Shown: positions 26,675 through 36,394 of the stretch, in pieces
Numbering within the stretch: the first letter of the stretch is position 1
How the letters are laid out: each line of letters begins with the position of its first letter
Assembly (NCBI RefSeq): GCF_009847015.1
Contig: NZ_WVEM01000020.1
Location: forward strand, 1-64,000
Source of the DNA: Sunxiuqinia indica
Lineage (GTDB): Bacteria > Bacteroidota > Bacteroidia > Bacteroidales > Prolixibacteraceae
Reading direction: 5' to 3'
Length of the DNA stretch: 64,000 nt
Position numbers and translations under genes: made by a program
The notes under the pieces: generated by a model
The model's database searches: none
Seen by the model: the letters and a program-made list of their open reading frames with translations, nothing else
What the model was told of the DNA's origin: nothing

Positions 26675-27829
26675 TTATTTTACGATACGATTTAATTTTC
26701 GAATATTTCGCCACCAGCGATCCGGTATATCGTTTTGAGCAGCCATTCTATAATCTTCCTCAGAACAAGAGAATGTACGCTCGATAATTTCATCGTCATC
26801 GGATATCTTCATCCACCAGCGCCCTGTTTTTTGGCTTTGGTAAAAAATCAATGGCAAATCAATATCATCAATTTCTATTATAAATTCATTGAAATCATTA
26901 TTTGTTCCGCATGGAGATTCAACTTTTTTAAAGTAAAAGCCTTCCAGAAAATGCCAAACAATTTGAGCCATGAGTTTGCAACTCAGATCGCCTTGATCAA
27001 GCCGAGGAATCAGGTTGAAGAATCCTGCTATCTTTAGTTTATCCGCCATTCCTGCGTAATGGCCTACCTGGCATGCTTCTTCAGCATATAACCCATTTGG
27101 TGAACCAAAATATTGTCCTGGTGCTTCAAGTTGCCTAATCGCATTAAGATCAAAACTAAGTATGTCTGCATCTCTCAGGTAAGGCTCAATGGAAGACATG
27201 TCATATCGAATCTCTCCCAGTCGTTTATTCTCTGTTTCCATTTCATAACTGTGGTCGAGTTCAAGTGAGTCGACAAAATAGTTCTGATACCCAAGTGTAG
27301 ATTGAGAATACAGGTTTGGTTGCTTTTCAAAAATGAAATTCAAATAGGTCTCCGAATTGATTGTTTTTATCCCCTTTTTAAAATCTAATTTTGGGTCTAT
27401 GTTTACTAAATTGAATGGGGTTTCTTCAAATGCTTTTGTAATACCGAATGTAAGATCCTGACTACCGCCCAATACCACGACTGTTTTGCCCGCTCCAATC
27501 AGGCTGGCACAAACGTCTTTTAAAGCAAAATAAGTATCGTTGATTGTTTTGCCAGTTTTAATATTGCCCAAATCCAGGATCTTGAATCGGGGGGAAATTC
27601 GGTTCAATGGATATAAATACTCACGAATTTTATTTGGAGCCTTCGAGCTTCCTTTCACAATGGCACTTCGATCATCTTCAACCCCAATTATGATGATCTC
27701 CGCTTTTTCCAGCGGTAGCTTGGAATGATTTTTTTCTAAAATTGTGCCTAAGCTAAATTTGGGTTGCGCCCAGTCCGGCAGCTTAAATTTTGAAAAGTCG
27801 ACAGGTTTCAGATAAAGCTTAATATCCAT
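26675..27829 (-). CDS. Ureohydrolase-fold protein with lost metal ligands
   Basis: A 384-residue protein of the arginase/agmatinase/formimidoylglutamase superfamily. The fold is recognisable (IIIIGVEDDRSA, VVVLGGSQDLTFG, FNLVNIDPKLDF, DILSFDLNAIR), but three of the six usual manganese ligands are replaced: GGDH is GGSQ, the DxHxD motif is DPKLD, and the SxDxD motif is SFDLN. It is therefore unlikely to be a hydrolase of the ordinary type. The start is the ATG before DIKLYLKPVDF; a further 37 upstream codons run across the topA terminator. It lies between topA and the porP operon, an arrangement that suggests a T9SS-related or structural role; this is inference. Confidence 0.8.
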   Translation of the reverse strand: MDIKLYLKPVDFSKFKLPDWAQPKFSLGTILEKNHSKLPLEKAEIIIIGVEDDRSAIVKGSSKAPNKIREYLYPLNRISPRFKILDLGNIKTGKTINDTYFALKDVCASLIGAGKTVVVLGGSQDLTFGITKAFEETPFNLVNIDPKLDFKKGIKTINSETYLNFIFEKQPNLYSQSTLGYQNYFVDSLELDHSYEMETENKRLGEIRYDMSSIEPYLRDADILSFDLNAIRQLEAPGQYFGSPNGLYAEEACQVGHYAGMADKLKIAGFFNLIPRLDQGDLSCKLMAQIVWHFLEGFYFKKVESPCGTNNDFNEFIIEIDDIDLPLIFYQSQKTGRWWMKISDDDEIIERTFSCSEEDYRMAAQNDIPDRWWRNIRKLNRIVK

Positions 27830-27863
27830 TCGTTCGATTTTTTTTCTGAGGATGAAAATAAAT

Positions 27864-27894
27864 AAAAAAGGCAAACATTTTAACGTTTGCCTTT
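27864..27894 (-). terminator. Terminator after topA
   Basis: On the - strand AAAGGCAAAC, 8-nt loop, GTTTGCCTTT, then TTTATTTATTTT. It lies in the 70 bases between the topA stop and the ureohydrolase-like start, which argues for separate transcription. Confidence 0.8.
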
Positions 27895-27899
27895 GGATA

Positions 27900-30224
27900 T
27901 TATTTTTTCTTTTTGCGTTTGGGCTTCGGACCTTCCTCAATAATTTTCATGCAATCTTCAAGGCTTAGCTTTTCAGCTTCGGTGCCTTTTACAATTTTAT
28001 AGTTCTTTTTCTTGTATTTAATGTATGGTCCCCAGCGACCTTCGAGTATTTGCAACTCCGGTTCCTCGTCAAACGTTTTAATAAGCGCTTTACGATCTTT
28101 TTCACGTTTAGCTTCAATCAACTCAATGGCACGTGGAAGCTCAATTGTATATGGGTCATCCACTCCTTTCTCGAGTGATACAAATTTACTGTCGTGACGG
28201 ACATAGGGGCCAAAACGACCAATCGCAACCGTCACTTTCTTATCTTCATATTCTCCCAGGTCGCGAGGAAGTTTAAACAAGTCAATTGCTTCTTCGAGCG
28301 TTATCGTTTCTAAATGCTGGCCACTTCGGAGACTGGCAAACTGGGGCTTTTCACCTTCTTCTGTCGTTTCACCCAGCTGAGCCAATGGGCCATATCTTCC
28401 AATTTTAACAGATATTGGCTTGCCTGTTTTCGGGTCATCGCCTAAGACACGTTCTCCGTTTGTACGTTCAGAAACTTCCAGTGCGTTTTCCACATTTTGG
28501 TGAAATGGTTTGTAGAACTCGTCAATAACTTCATTCCATACCCTGCTCCCCTCAGCAATTTCATCAAACTCTACCTCAACTTTTGCGGTGAAACTGAAGT
28601 CCATTATCTTATCAAAATATTTGACTAGATAATCGTTGACTACCATGCCCACATCCGTAGGGAAGAGTTTATTTCGTTCTGCTCCTGTTATTTCTGTTTT
28701 TACAGCTTCTTTCAATTCAGTTCCAATTAAAGAGAGCTGTGTGTATTTTCGTTCAACCCCTGGTCGTTCTTCCTTCACTACGTAACCACGGTTTTGAACT
28801 GTCGTAATCGTTGGTGCATAGGTTGAAGGACGTCCGATGCCTTGTTCTTCCAACTTTTTCACCAAGCTTGCTTCGGTATATCTCGGTGGTTTTTGCGTAA
28901 ACCGTTGAGTGGCTTCAATCCATTCAGCGCGTAGCTGTTGGTTTTCTTTTACGGGAGGAAGCAAGGTGCTGTTGTCGTCAATTTCGTCCTCATTGTCAGA
29001 CGATTCCATATAAACACGCAAAAACCCGTCAAATTTAATTACTTCGCCGGTAGCCTGAAATAAATTGCTACTGTTTGAAACAGATATATTAATTGTTGTT
29101 CGTTCCAGTTCCGCATCCGCCATTTGTGAGGCGATCGTTCGCTTCCATATCAACTCGTACAGTTTCTTTTCCTGGTTAGATCCACCTGCCTCTGCTTGAT
29201 CCATATAACTTGGTCGGATTGCTTCGTGAGCTTCCTGCGCTCCTTTCGACTTTGTTTTGTATTGACGAACCTTGTGGTATTTTTCTCCGAGTGAATTAAT
29301 AATCTGACTCTTTGCCGAGTTGATGGCCAATGATGACAAGTTGGTCGAGTCAGTACGCATGTAGGTAATTTTACCTGCTTCGTACAAACGCTGGGCAACT
29401 GCCATGGTTTGGGAAACCGAAAAGCCTAGTTTTCTACTGGCTTCCTGCTGCAAGGTTGAAGTTGTAAATGGGGCAGCCGGTGTTCTTTTCGATGGTCTGG
29501 TGGTGATATCGGCAATGCTGAAATCTGCCGTTTTGCACTTTTCAAGGAATGCTTGTGCCTCCTCTTTGGTTTCTAACCGTTTTTTAAGGTCTGCCTTTAG
29601 TTCTACCGCATTACCATTTTTATCAGGAACCAGAAAAGCTGCAGTAACCCTGAAGCTTGATTTGCTTTGGAAATTTATAATTTCCCGTTCTCTCTCCACA
29701 ATCAAACGAACGGCAACTGACTGAACCCGACCAGCAGAAAGCGAAGGTTTTACTTTCTTCCAAAGCACTGGCGAAACTTCAAAACCTACAATACGGTCTA
29801 AAATGCGTCGAGCTTGTTGAGCGTTAACCAGATTTTCGTCTATCGGCCGTGGATTTTCAATGGCCCGCAGAATGGCATCCTTTGTAATTTCGTGAAAGAC
29901 AATTCGTTTTGTTTTTTCAGGCTTCAACTTCAGAACTTCTTTCAAGTGCCAGGCTATTGCTTCTCCTTCGCGGTCTTCATCGGAGGCGATCCAAACCATC
30001 TTGGCATCCTTGGCTAACTTCTTCAGTTCTGTAACTATTTTCTTTTTATCGGGTGAAACAATATACTTAGGTGTATAATTGTTTTCCATATCAATCCCAA
30101 AATCCTTTTTTTCGAGGTCTCTAATATGTCCCATGCTAGATGTGACCAGATAATCTTTGCCTAGAAATTTCTCAATTGTCTTCGCTTTGGCAGGGGACTC
30201 AACAATAACCAGATTCTCACTCAT
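27900..30224 (-). CDS. topA: DNA topoisomerase I
   Basis: A 774-residue type IA topoisomerase relaxing negative supercoils. Seen: TOPRIM with VIVESPAKAKTIEKFLG and the acidic SDEDREGEAIAWHL, the active-site Tyr in ITYMRTDSTNLS, and RPSTYAPTITTVQ. In place of zinc fingers, the C-terminus has three GRxGPY-type Toprim_Crpt repeats (VKIGRYGPLAQ, VAIGRFGPYVRH, EGRWGPYIKY), followed by a Lys-rich tail. Start at MSENLVIVE, directly behind a purine-rich AGGAGG-like site (upstream - strand reads AATAGGAGGTTTTT), an unusually strong Shine-Dalgarno sequence for this phylum. Confidence 0.96.
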   Translation of the reverse strand: MSENLVIVESPAKAKTIEKFLGKDYLVTSSMGHIRDLEKKDFGIDMENNYTPKYIVSPDKKKIVTELKKLAKDAKMVWIASDEDREGEAIAWHLKEVLKLKPEKTKRIVFHEITKDAILRAIENPRPIDENLVNAQQARRILDRIVGFEVSPVLWKKVKPSLSAGRVQSVAVRLIVEREREIINFQSKSSFRVTAAFLVPDKNGNAVELKADLKKRLETKEEAQAFLEKCKTADFSIADITTRPSKRTPAAPFTTSTLQQEASRKLGFSVSQTMAVAQRLYEAGKITYMRTDSTNLSSLAINSAKSQIINSLGEKYHKVRQYKTKSKGAQEAHEAIRPSYMDQAEAGGSNQEKKLYELIWKRTIASQMADAELERTTINISVSNSSNLFQATGEVIKFDGFLRVYMESSDNEDEIDDNSTLLPPVKENQQLRAEWIEATQRFTQKPPRYTEASLVKKLEEQGIGRPSTYAPTITTVQNRGYVVKEERPGVERKYTQLSLIGTELKEAVKTEITGAERNKLFPTDVGMVVNDYLVKYFDKIMDFSFTAKVEVEFDEIAEGSRVWNEVIDEFYKPFHQNVENALEVSERTNGERVLGDDPKTGKPISVKIGRYGPLAQLGETTEEGEKPQFASLRSGQHLETITLEEAIDLFKLPRDLGEYEDKKVTVAIGRFGPYVRHDSKFVSLEKGVDDPYTIELPRAIELIEAKREKDRKALIKTFDEEPELQILEGRWGPYIKYKKKNYKIVKGTEAEKLSLEDCMKIIEEGPKPKRKKKK

Positions 30225-30528
30225 AAAAACCTCCTATTTTCTAAAAATTTCTGCAAATAAAAGAAAATGCTTGACGATCTTCAAATTTTAACTGAAGATT
30301 CTTGATTTCTTATTTGTTTGATAATGATTATTTTATTGCCCTTTAGTCCTCATTGATAGCTTGCTGAGTGTTGAAAATCAGACCAAATAAATTAACTAAA
30401 AATTTAGCGCTCTGATCACGATTGGGGGGAGTAAAGTGAAATTCCCCCTCTCGTTTTGAAATAGTAAAAAATAATATTCTTATTCCTTTCGTTATATTTG
30501 TCTCCAATACTCACTATACAATTTTCGG
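30225..30528. promoter_or_regulatory. topA/PBP1A divergent intergenic region
   Basis: About 300 bases between divergent genes. It contains the topA ribosome site at its left end, an imperfect hairpin ATCTTCA/TGAAGAT (about 30279-30302), a GGGGGGA/TCCCCC hairpin at about 30424-30447, and a TATATTTG -7 element at 30493-30500, 29 bases before the PBP1A start. No gene is seen. Confidence 0.5.
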
Positions 30529-32871
30529 ATGGAAAAAGAGAAGAAGAATTTTAAAAAATATACGTACGGATTTTGGTCGCTATTCTTTTTGGGGCTGTTG
30601 ATGGTTTTCGGACTGTTCTTTTTTATTGCGAAGGGCAAAATGGGGGAGATGCCTACTTTTCGCGAGCTGGAAAATCCTCAAAGTTTGTTAGCTTCAGATG
30701 TTATTTCTCGCGACCACAAGGTGTTGGGTCGATATTTTAGGGAAAATCGGAGTTATGTTAATTATGATAACTTGCCTCCTGAGCTAATTGAAGCATTGGT
30801 TGCGACCGAAGATGTTCGCTATTACAGCCATTCAGGAATTGACTTGCGCGGGCTGTTACGTGTTGTGAAGGGAGTAATCACCGGCGATAGCAGCTCTGGA
30901 GGTGGTAGTACAATTAGCCAACAATTGGCTAAAATGCTTTTCCCACGCCAGCAATTTGAGAGTAAGCTCGAGTTAGTACTACGTAAATTTAAGGAATGGG
31001 TGATTGCGGTTAAGCTGGAGAAAAGCTATACAAAGGAAGAAATACTGACGATGTATTTAAATAAGTATGATTTTTTGAACCTTGCTGTCGGAATTAAATC
31101 TGCTTCGCGTATTTATTTCAATATAGAGCCGGATTCACTGAAAATGCATCAGGCTGCCATGTTTGTTGGAATGGCGAAAAACTCTTCCCTTTATAATCCG
31201 TTGCGCCGCCCGGAGCTAACAAAAAGGAGACGAAATACGGTATTGGCTCAAATGCAAAAATATGGATACATTGATCAGCAAGCTTACGACTCCATCAGTG
31301 CACTCCCGCTAGGTCTGAACTATCAGAAGGAAGACTTTAAAAGTGGACTTGCTCCGTATTTCCGCGAATATTTGCGGATAACGATGGGAGCCTCGAAACC
31401 GGAGCGTAGCAAATATGCTTCGTGGCAACAAATAAAATATGAAGAAGATTCGGTTGAATGGGAGACTAACCCCTTGTTTGGATGGTGCCAAAAGAATTTC
31501 AAACCGGATGAGACCAACTATGATCTGTACGAAGATGGATTGAAGATTTATACGACAATTGATTCGCGAATGCAACGGTATGCAGAGGAAGCTGTTGAGG
31601 ATCATTTAAAACTGGATTTGCAGCCAGATTTCAATAAACATTTAAAATCTCTTGAAAATCCCCCTTTCTCGGGAGATATGGATGACGAAGAAGTCGACGA
31701 CTTGTTGAACCGGAAAATCCGGCAAAGTGAGCGTTATCGAGTCTTGAGATTGGAAGGAAAAAACTTTAACCAAATTCGCAAGGTGTTTGAGCAACCCGTT
31801 GAAATGGAGATTTTCACCTGGAAGGGCGATAAGGATACAATTATGACTCCATTGGATTCAATTCGACATTATCTCAGTTATTTCCGCTCTTCGTTTATGG
31901 CTATGGATTTGGCAACCGGGCAGGTTCGGGCTTATGTTGGTGGACCTAATTACAGGCACTTTATGTATGACATGGTGAAGGGAGGAAAGCGCCAGGTTGG
32001 ATCGACCGTGAAACCATTTATGTACACACTGGCGATGCAAAACGGATTATCGCCATGTACTAAAGTGCCCAACGTTCGCCAGCAATTCGTCATGCCGGAT
32101 GGAACTATTTGGGAAGCTAAAAACTCGGGAAGTGAGCGTGAAGGCGAAATGGTTACCCTAAAGTGGGGACTAGCTAATTCGGTGAATAATATTTCAGGCT
32201 GGGTGATGAAACAATATAATCCACAATCGGTGGTTGATGTGATGGAAAAAATGGGTGTTTATAGTAAAATTGATCCGGTGCCATCCATGTTCTTAGGAAC
32301 ATCGGATATTACCTTATATGAAATGGTGGGCGCTTATGGAACTTTTGCCAATAAAGGCGTTTATACCCAGCCCATTTTTGTTACTCATATTGAAGACAAA
32401 CATGGGAATGTAATTGCCCGCTTCCGTCCTGAACGGCACGATGCTATTGATGAACAAACGGCTTATCTGATGATCAATCTACTTCGTGGAGTGATTGATG
32501 GCGGAACCGGAGGACGTGTTCGTTGGCATCCGGTTTATGGACAAATTCAAGGACCTATTGCTGGAAAAACAGGAACAACACAGAACCATTCTGATGGGTG
32601 GTTTATGGGAGTGACGCCACAAATTGCAGCCGGTGTCTGGACTGGTGCAGATTTGCGAAGCATCCACTTCGATGACATCTCAACCGGACAGGGAGCTAAC
32701 ATGGCCTTGCCGGTTTGGGGGAGGTTTATGAAGAAGGTGTATGCCGACAAATCGCTCGAGTACAAACCCGACCACGAGTTTGAAAAGCCAACCAACTTCA
32801 TTATGGATTTGGATTGCGATGAGCAAAATGACACCAGCAAGAAACCGGCTGAGTTTGAAGACTTCTTTTAG
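30529..32871 (+). CDS. mrcA: Bifunctional penicillin-binding protein 1A
   Basis: A 780-residue peptidoglycan polymerase and cross-linker. One N-terminal transmembrane helix (about 15-35), a GT51 domain (catalytic Glu in ALVATEDVRYYSHSGID; GGGSTISQQLAKML; KEWVIAVKLEKSYTKEEIL, shortened), and a transpeptidase domain with the SxxK motif GSTVKPF, SVN in LANSVNNISG and KTGTTQNHSDGW. It acts on the periplasmic side of the inner membrane. Ends four bases inside the convergent aguB stop. Start at the ATG 29 bases after a -7 element. Confidence 0.95.
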   Translation: MEKEKKNFKKYTYGFWSLFFLGLLMVFGLFFFIAKGKMGEMPTFRELENPQSLLASDVISRDHKVLGRYFRENRSYVNYDNLPPELIEALVATEDVRYYSHSGIDLRGLLRVVKGVITGDSSSGGGSTISQQLAKMLFPRQQFESKLELVLRKFKEWVIAVKLEKSYTKEEILTMYLNKYDFLNLAVGIKSASRIYFNIEPDSLKMHQAAMFVGMAKNSSLYNPLRRPELTKRRRNTVLAQMQKYGYIDQQAYDSISALPLGLNYQKEDFKSGLAPYFREYLRITMGASKPERSKYASWQQIKYEEDSVEWETNPLFGWCQKNFKPDETNYDLYEDGLKIYTTIDSRMQRYAEEAVEDHLKLDLQPDFNKHLKSLENPPFSGDMDDEEVDDLLNRKIRQSERYRVLRLEGKNFNQIRKVFEQPVEMEIFTWKGDKDTIMTPLDSIRHYLSYFRSSFMAMDLATGQVRAYVGGPNYRHFMYDMVKGGKRQVGSTVKPFMYTLAMQNGLSPCTKVPNVRQQFVMPDGTIWEAKNSGSEREGEMVTLKWGLANSVNNISGWVMKQYNPQSVVDVMEKMGVYSKIDPVPSMFLGTSDITLYEMVGAYGTFANKGVYTQPIFVTHIEDKHGNVIARFRPERHDAIDEQTAYLMINLLRGVIDGGTGGRVRWHPVYGQIQGPIAGKTGTTQNHSDGWFMGVTPQIAAGVWTGADLRSIHFDDISTGQGANMALPVWGRFMKKVYADKSLEYKPDHEFEKPTNFIMDLDCDEQNDTSKKPAEFEDFF

Positions 32872-33761
32872 TCGGTTAAAAAACGTTTGGTAATATCGGC
32901 ATAGCTGCTAATTCTGCGATCGCGGAAAAATGGCCAGATGCGTCGTACATCTTCGGATCGGGTTAAGTCTACTTCAACCAACAAATTTTGTTCTGTATCG
33001 GTGGGTGCTTGTTGTAAAAATTCACCCTGCGGTCCGGCTACAAAGCTATTACCCCAAAACTGAACTCCTTCTGATTGCTGCGACGGATCGCCTTCGTGTC
33101 CAACCCGGTTGACGCTGATTACCGGCACACCATTAGCCACTGCGTGCGAACGCTGAATGGTAATCCAGGCGTTGCGTTGGCGATCTTTTTCCTGCTCGTC
33201 ATCACGTGGGTCCCATCCAATTGCAGTGGGATAAATGAGCATCTCGGCACCAGCCATAGCCATTAAGCGGGCAGCCTCAGGATACCACTGATCCCAGCAC
33301 ACCAATACGCCTAGTTTGCCAATAGACGTTTCAATGGGATGAAAGCCTAAATCGCCCGGTGTGAAGTAGAATTTTTCATAAAAGCCCGGATCATCCGGAA
33401 TATGCATTTTACGATATTTACCGGCGATGCTTCCATCTTTTTCAAAAACAACCGCTGTATTGTGATAGATGCCGGCGGCTCTCTTTTCGAACAGGGAAGT
33501 GACCAACACCAGCTGGTGTTTTTTTGCTAATGCAGAATAATATTGAGTTGACGGGCCTGGAATTGGTTCAGCGAGATCGAACGAATTGACCTCCTCTGTT
33601 TGGCAAAAATAGAGGCTGTTGTGCAGCTCCTGAAGCACAACAAGCCCGGCTCCCTGTTTGGCACAGTCGGCAATGTTTCGAGCTAGTTTTGCTTTGTTCT
33701 GATCGATATCTCCGGTATTGCTTTGTTGTATGAGTCCAACTTTAATTTTATTTGCTGTCAT
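32868..33761 (-). CDS. aguB: N-carbamoylputrescine amidase
   Basis: A 297-residue nitrilase-superfamily amidase that converts N-carbamoylputrescine to putrescine, CO2 and ammonia. The catalytic triad is visible: Glu in VVLQELHNSLYF, Lys in KYRKMHIPDDPGFYEKFYF (shortened), Cys in GVLVCWDQWYPEAAR. Start at MTANKIKVGLIQQ; the frame extends 17 codons into the region of the aguA end, but those are not family residues. It follows aguA by 14 bases and completes the agmatine-to-putrescine route. Confidence 0.95.
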   Translation of the reverse strand: MTANKIKVGLIQQSNTGDIDQNKAKLARNIADCAKQGAGLVVLQELHNSLYFCQTEEVNSFDLAEPIPGPSTQYYSALAKKHQLVLVTSLFEKRAAGIYHNTAVVFEKDGSIAGKYRKMHIPDDPGFYEKFYFTPGDLGFHPIETSIGKLGVLVCWDQWYPEAARLMAMAGAEMLIYPTAIGWDPRDDEQEKDRQRNAWITIQRSHAVANGVPVISVNRVGHEGDPSQQSEGVQFWGNSFVAGPQGEFLQQAPTDTEQNLLVEVDLTRSEDVRRIWPFFRDRRISSYADITKRFLTD

Positions 33762-33775
33762 TTGTTTCTTTATAA

Positions 33776-34804
33776 TTAGAGTACGCCAATTGGAAACTGC
33801 ATGCTGATGCAATGAATTGATCCGTGCTGTTTAACCAACGGACGGCTGTTTATCGGCACAATTTCATGTTCAGGAAACAGCTTTTTTATGGTTTCGATAG
33901 CATCCAAATCCTGTTTTACTTCATAAACAGGAAGCAGCACGGCCTTGTTCAGTATCAGAAAATTCGCATAAGTTGCGGGTAGTTGCTCCCCGTCTTCATC
34001 GTATATTGGATCGGGAAAGGGTAGTGGAACGAGCTGAAATGGCTGACCATTTTGATCAGTCAGTTGTTTTAGTTCTGCTTCCATTTTTTGGAGTGCGTCA
34101 TAATGAAGATCCTGCGTGTTGGTGCATTTGATATAAGCAATTGTGTTTTTATTGCAAAAACGAGCCAGCGTATCAATGTGGCTGTCAGTGTCATCGCCGG
34201 CTAAGAAACCATGATGTAACCAAAGCACTTTTTCAATATGCATGGTTTTTTTCAGCAAAAACTCAATAGCTGTTTGACTTAAATGTTCGTTGCGGTTTTT
34301 TGATAGCAGGCATTCGCTGGTTGTTAATGCACAGCCGGCACCATTACTTTCAATCGCTCCGCCTTCGAAGGTGAAATATGAAAGGTCATGTAACTGAATT
34401 CCTTCCCGAAAAGCTTTTTGTTGGTAAAGAGTTGACGTAATTTGGTTGTCGTGGTTTGCCGGAAATTTCATTCCCCAACCATTAAAGCGGAAATTGAGTA
34501 GTGCTGGTTGCCCATTTTCAATAATTGTAATTGCTGCATGATCCCTGGCCCAGGTGTCGTTGATGGGCATCTCCTGAATAATCAGCTGCTCATTATCATC
34601 TTGAAGAAAGTCGGGAAGTGAATTTTTATCACGGCAAACAATCAAGAGCTTTTCGCGCTTTAGAATTTCTCTGGCAATTTGTTCATAAACGGGAAGTACC
34701 TCTCCGAGGATTGAGTTCCAGTCGGTCTGAGTATCGGGCCAGGTTAGTTGAACGCCACTTTGTTTCTCCCATTCAGCCGGAAAATAAGATGATGTTTCGG
34801 TCAT
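33776..34804 (-). CDS. aguA: Agmatine deiminase
   Basis: A 342-residue guanidine-modifying enzyme giving N-carbamoylputrescine and ammonia from agmatine. Seen: PAEWEKQSGVQLTWPDTQTDW, TWARDHAAI, NFRFNGWGMKFP, FEGGAIESNGAG, LHHGFLAGDDTDSHID and the catalytic Cys in GSIHCISMQFP. The start is the ATG at 34804; a GTG seven codons upstream is an alternative. First gene of the aguAB pair. Confidence 0.94.
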   Translation of the reverse strand: MTETSSYFPAEWEKQSGVQLTWPDTQTDWNSILGEVLPVYEQIAREILKREKLLIVCRDKNSLPDFLQDDNEQLIIQEMPINDTWARDHAAITIIENGQPALLNFRFNGWGMKFPANHDNQITSTLYQQKAFREGIQLHDLSYFTFEGGAIESNGAGCALTTSECLLSKNRNEHLSQTAIEFLLKKTMHIEKVLWLHHGFLAGDDTDSHIDTLARFCNKNTIAYIKCTNTQDLHYDALQKMEAELKQLTDQNGQPFQLVPLPFPDPIYDEDGEQLPATYANFLILNKAVLLPVYEVKQDLDAIETIKKLFPEHEIVPINSRPLVKQHGSIHCISMQFPIGVL

Positions 34805-34825
34805 GCTAATTAATTCGTTTTGCAC

Positions 34826-35250
34826 TTAAACTAAAAAATACAAATCTTGTTTAAGTGATCAAAAATAGAATATTTTCAACTGAAAAATGACTTGGATGAG
34901 TAACTATTGTCTATTTGAACAAAATCAAAAGATGTAATAGATGTTATCTTGATTGTAAGTCTTAAACTGACTTGTTCTATTTATGATCGAAACATGGGAG
35001 TTAGGTGATAAAAATGGCAAAACCGAACTGGTTTATCGCGAAGAAGATTAAAGCTGGATGATGAAAAAGTAAGAAATACCAAAAGTTGCTTGAAGTAAAT
35101 TTTGGGAAACTCAACAGGAAACTTCTTATACGATAACACTCCCAGAGGGCGAAAGAAACATAAATTCGGGATTTGATCCCGGTTGCATGAAAAAGCAGTT
35201 AATGCTTTCAAATCAAGTCGTATTACAAGAGTCAATTACAAGATTACAGC
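34826..35250. other. Intergenic region with possible decayed frame
   Basis: This gap holds no convincing gene. On the + strand a stop-broken reading runs from about 34984 (MIETWELGDKNGKTELVY) to the terminator at 35251, with a later stretch reading TSYTITLPEGERN and VVLQESITRLQQKEREL; it may be the remnant of a small coding region, but the codons in between are interrupted. An 84-residue frame on the - strand lacks a ribosome site and family features. Confidence 0.4.
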
Positions 35251-35295
35251 AAAAAGAAAGGGAATTGTGTGATCCACACAATTCCCTTTCTTTTT
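35251..35295. terminator. Long bidirectional terminator
   Basis: A 21-bp perfect stem (35251-35271 with 35275-35295) around an ATC loop; one side ends in five T plus a further T-rich run, and the other side is A-rich, so it works in both directions. It lies 14 bases from the DUF4837 stop on the - strand. Confidence 0.9.
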
Positions 35296-35309
35296 ATTTT
35301 TTTTTGCTG

Positions 35310-36347
35310 TTAATTTCCCATGTCTATTTGGCTTTTGATTTTATCATTCTTTTTCTGGTCGGGTAGCTTCAATGAATAAATCATAGCTTCCACTTGACGC
35401 AGGTAGTTGCGTTTGTCGAAACGTGGAGCATAAACGTAACCGTCAAGGGCAACAATGCGGTTATTGGCGGCGTCTAATACCGATAAGTTGACGTATGGCC
35501 CGCCCATGAAATCACCTTCAACACGCCATAATCCACGCATCTCGGCAGCATAGTTGCCATTATGTTCCAACACATTAAAAACCGGAGGTATCCGATGCTC
35601 GGTTGTCATGTAGCTCCCCGAGGCCGGGCCTTCAACATGTGCTTTCAGTATCGAGTCTCTTTTGTTTAGTAAGAAATCTTTCGTAAATGTACTGTCCGAC
35701 TTGTATGGATAGGTGTAAATGATAATTCCTTGACTGATCTCCGGTGTTTCATAACGAACCCAAGCAAAATTTTCTCTCTGAAGTGTCACTTTAAAGCCTG
35801 GAGGAATAGTTATGTCGATGTTAAATTTCTCCTTGATCGTGTTCTTTACTGCCTTGTCGCTGTAATTCCTATAATTCATTTGTAGGCGGCTACGCTCCGC
35901 TTTTAGCATAAATGCAATAATCCGATCCGAATGTCGCTCGAGCAGCTGATTGAAATCTTCGGTTGATCGCGCGTTAATATCCACGACAGATTGCGGCCAG
36001 GCCCATATGTCTTTTCTGAACCGTACTTGTGAAGAATCAACGGTCGTCGATATTTTGACACGGATGATATTTCTGGTTGTTTTAAAAATTTCGCCAAAAG
36101 CATTTGGGGGAACCTGTATCAGGTCAAAAATTGGCTCATCTTGTGGTAAGGCAAGCTGAGGTTGCGCCAGTATTTCCCGGAATCGTTTTCCAGTTTCACC
36201 TTTCCAGGTTGCATCAGGTACTACCACCACTAATTCGCCGGCTTTGCCGGTAATTTTTTTACGCATATTGGTTTGGTCGTCACACGAAGTGAACAGCAAT
36301 GCAGCCATTACGACCAATAAAAAAGTTGAGGAAAATATTCGTTTCAT
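35310..36347 (-). CDS. DUF4837 lipoprotein
   Basis: A 345-residue protein of the Bacteroidota family DUF4837. The signal and lipobox (LLVVMAALLFTSC, Cys about 22) indicate a lipoprotein; after the linker comes GKAGELVVVVPDATWKGETG, characteristic of the family, then two related alpha/beta halves with YFL-type strands and VRYETPEISQGIIIYTYPY. Function unknown. It is followed by a strong terminator and preceded by a tatA terminator, so it stands alone. Confidence 0.85.
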   Translation of the reverse strand: MKRIFSSTFLLVVMAALLFTSCDDQTNMRKKITGKAGELVVVVPDATWKGETGKRFREILAQPQLALPQDEPIFDLIQVPPNAFGEIFKTTRNIIRVKISTTVDSSQVRFRKDIWAWPQSVVDINARSTEDFNQLLERHSDRIIAFMLKAERSRLQMNYRNYSDKAVKNTIKEKFNIDITIPPGFKVTLQRENFAWVRYETPEISQGIIIYTYPYKSDSTFTKDFLLNKRDSILKAHVEGPASGSYMTTEHRIPPVFNVLEHNGNYAAEMRGLWRVEGDFMGGPYVNLSVLDAANNRIVALDGYVYAPRFDKRNYLRQVEAMIYSLKLPDQKKNDKIKSQIDMGN

Positions 36348-36394
36348 AGTTATCAGAATCTGAGTTTTGCAGCTAAATCTACAAAAATCTTACC

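Noticed and set aside
34981-35235. 84-codon frame on the - strand
   Set aside because: No start signal or similarity; it lies in a region that looks more like a decayed + strand frame.
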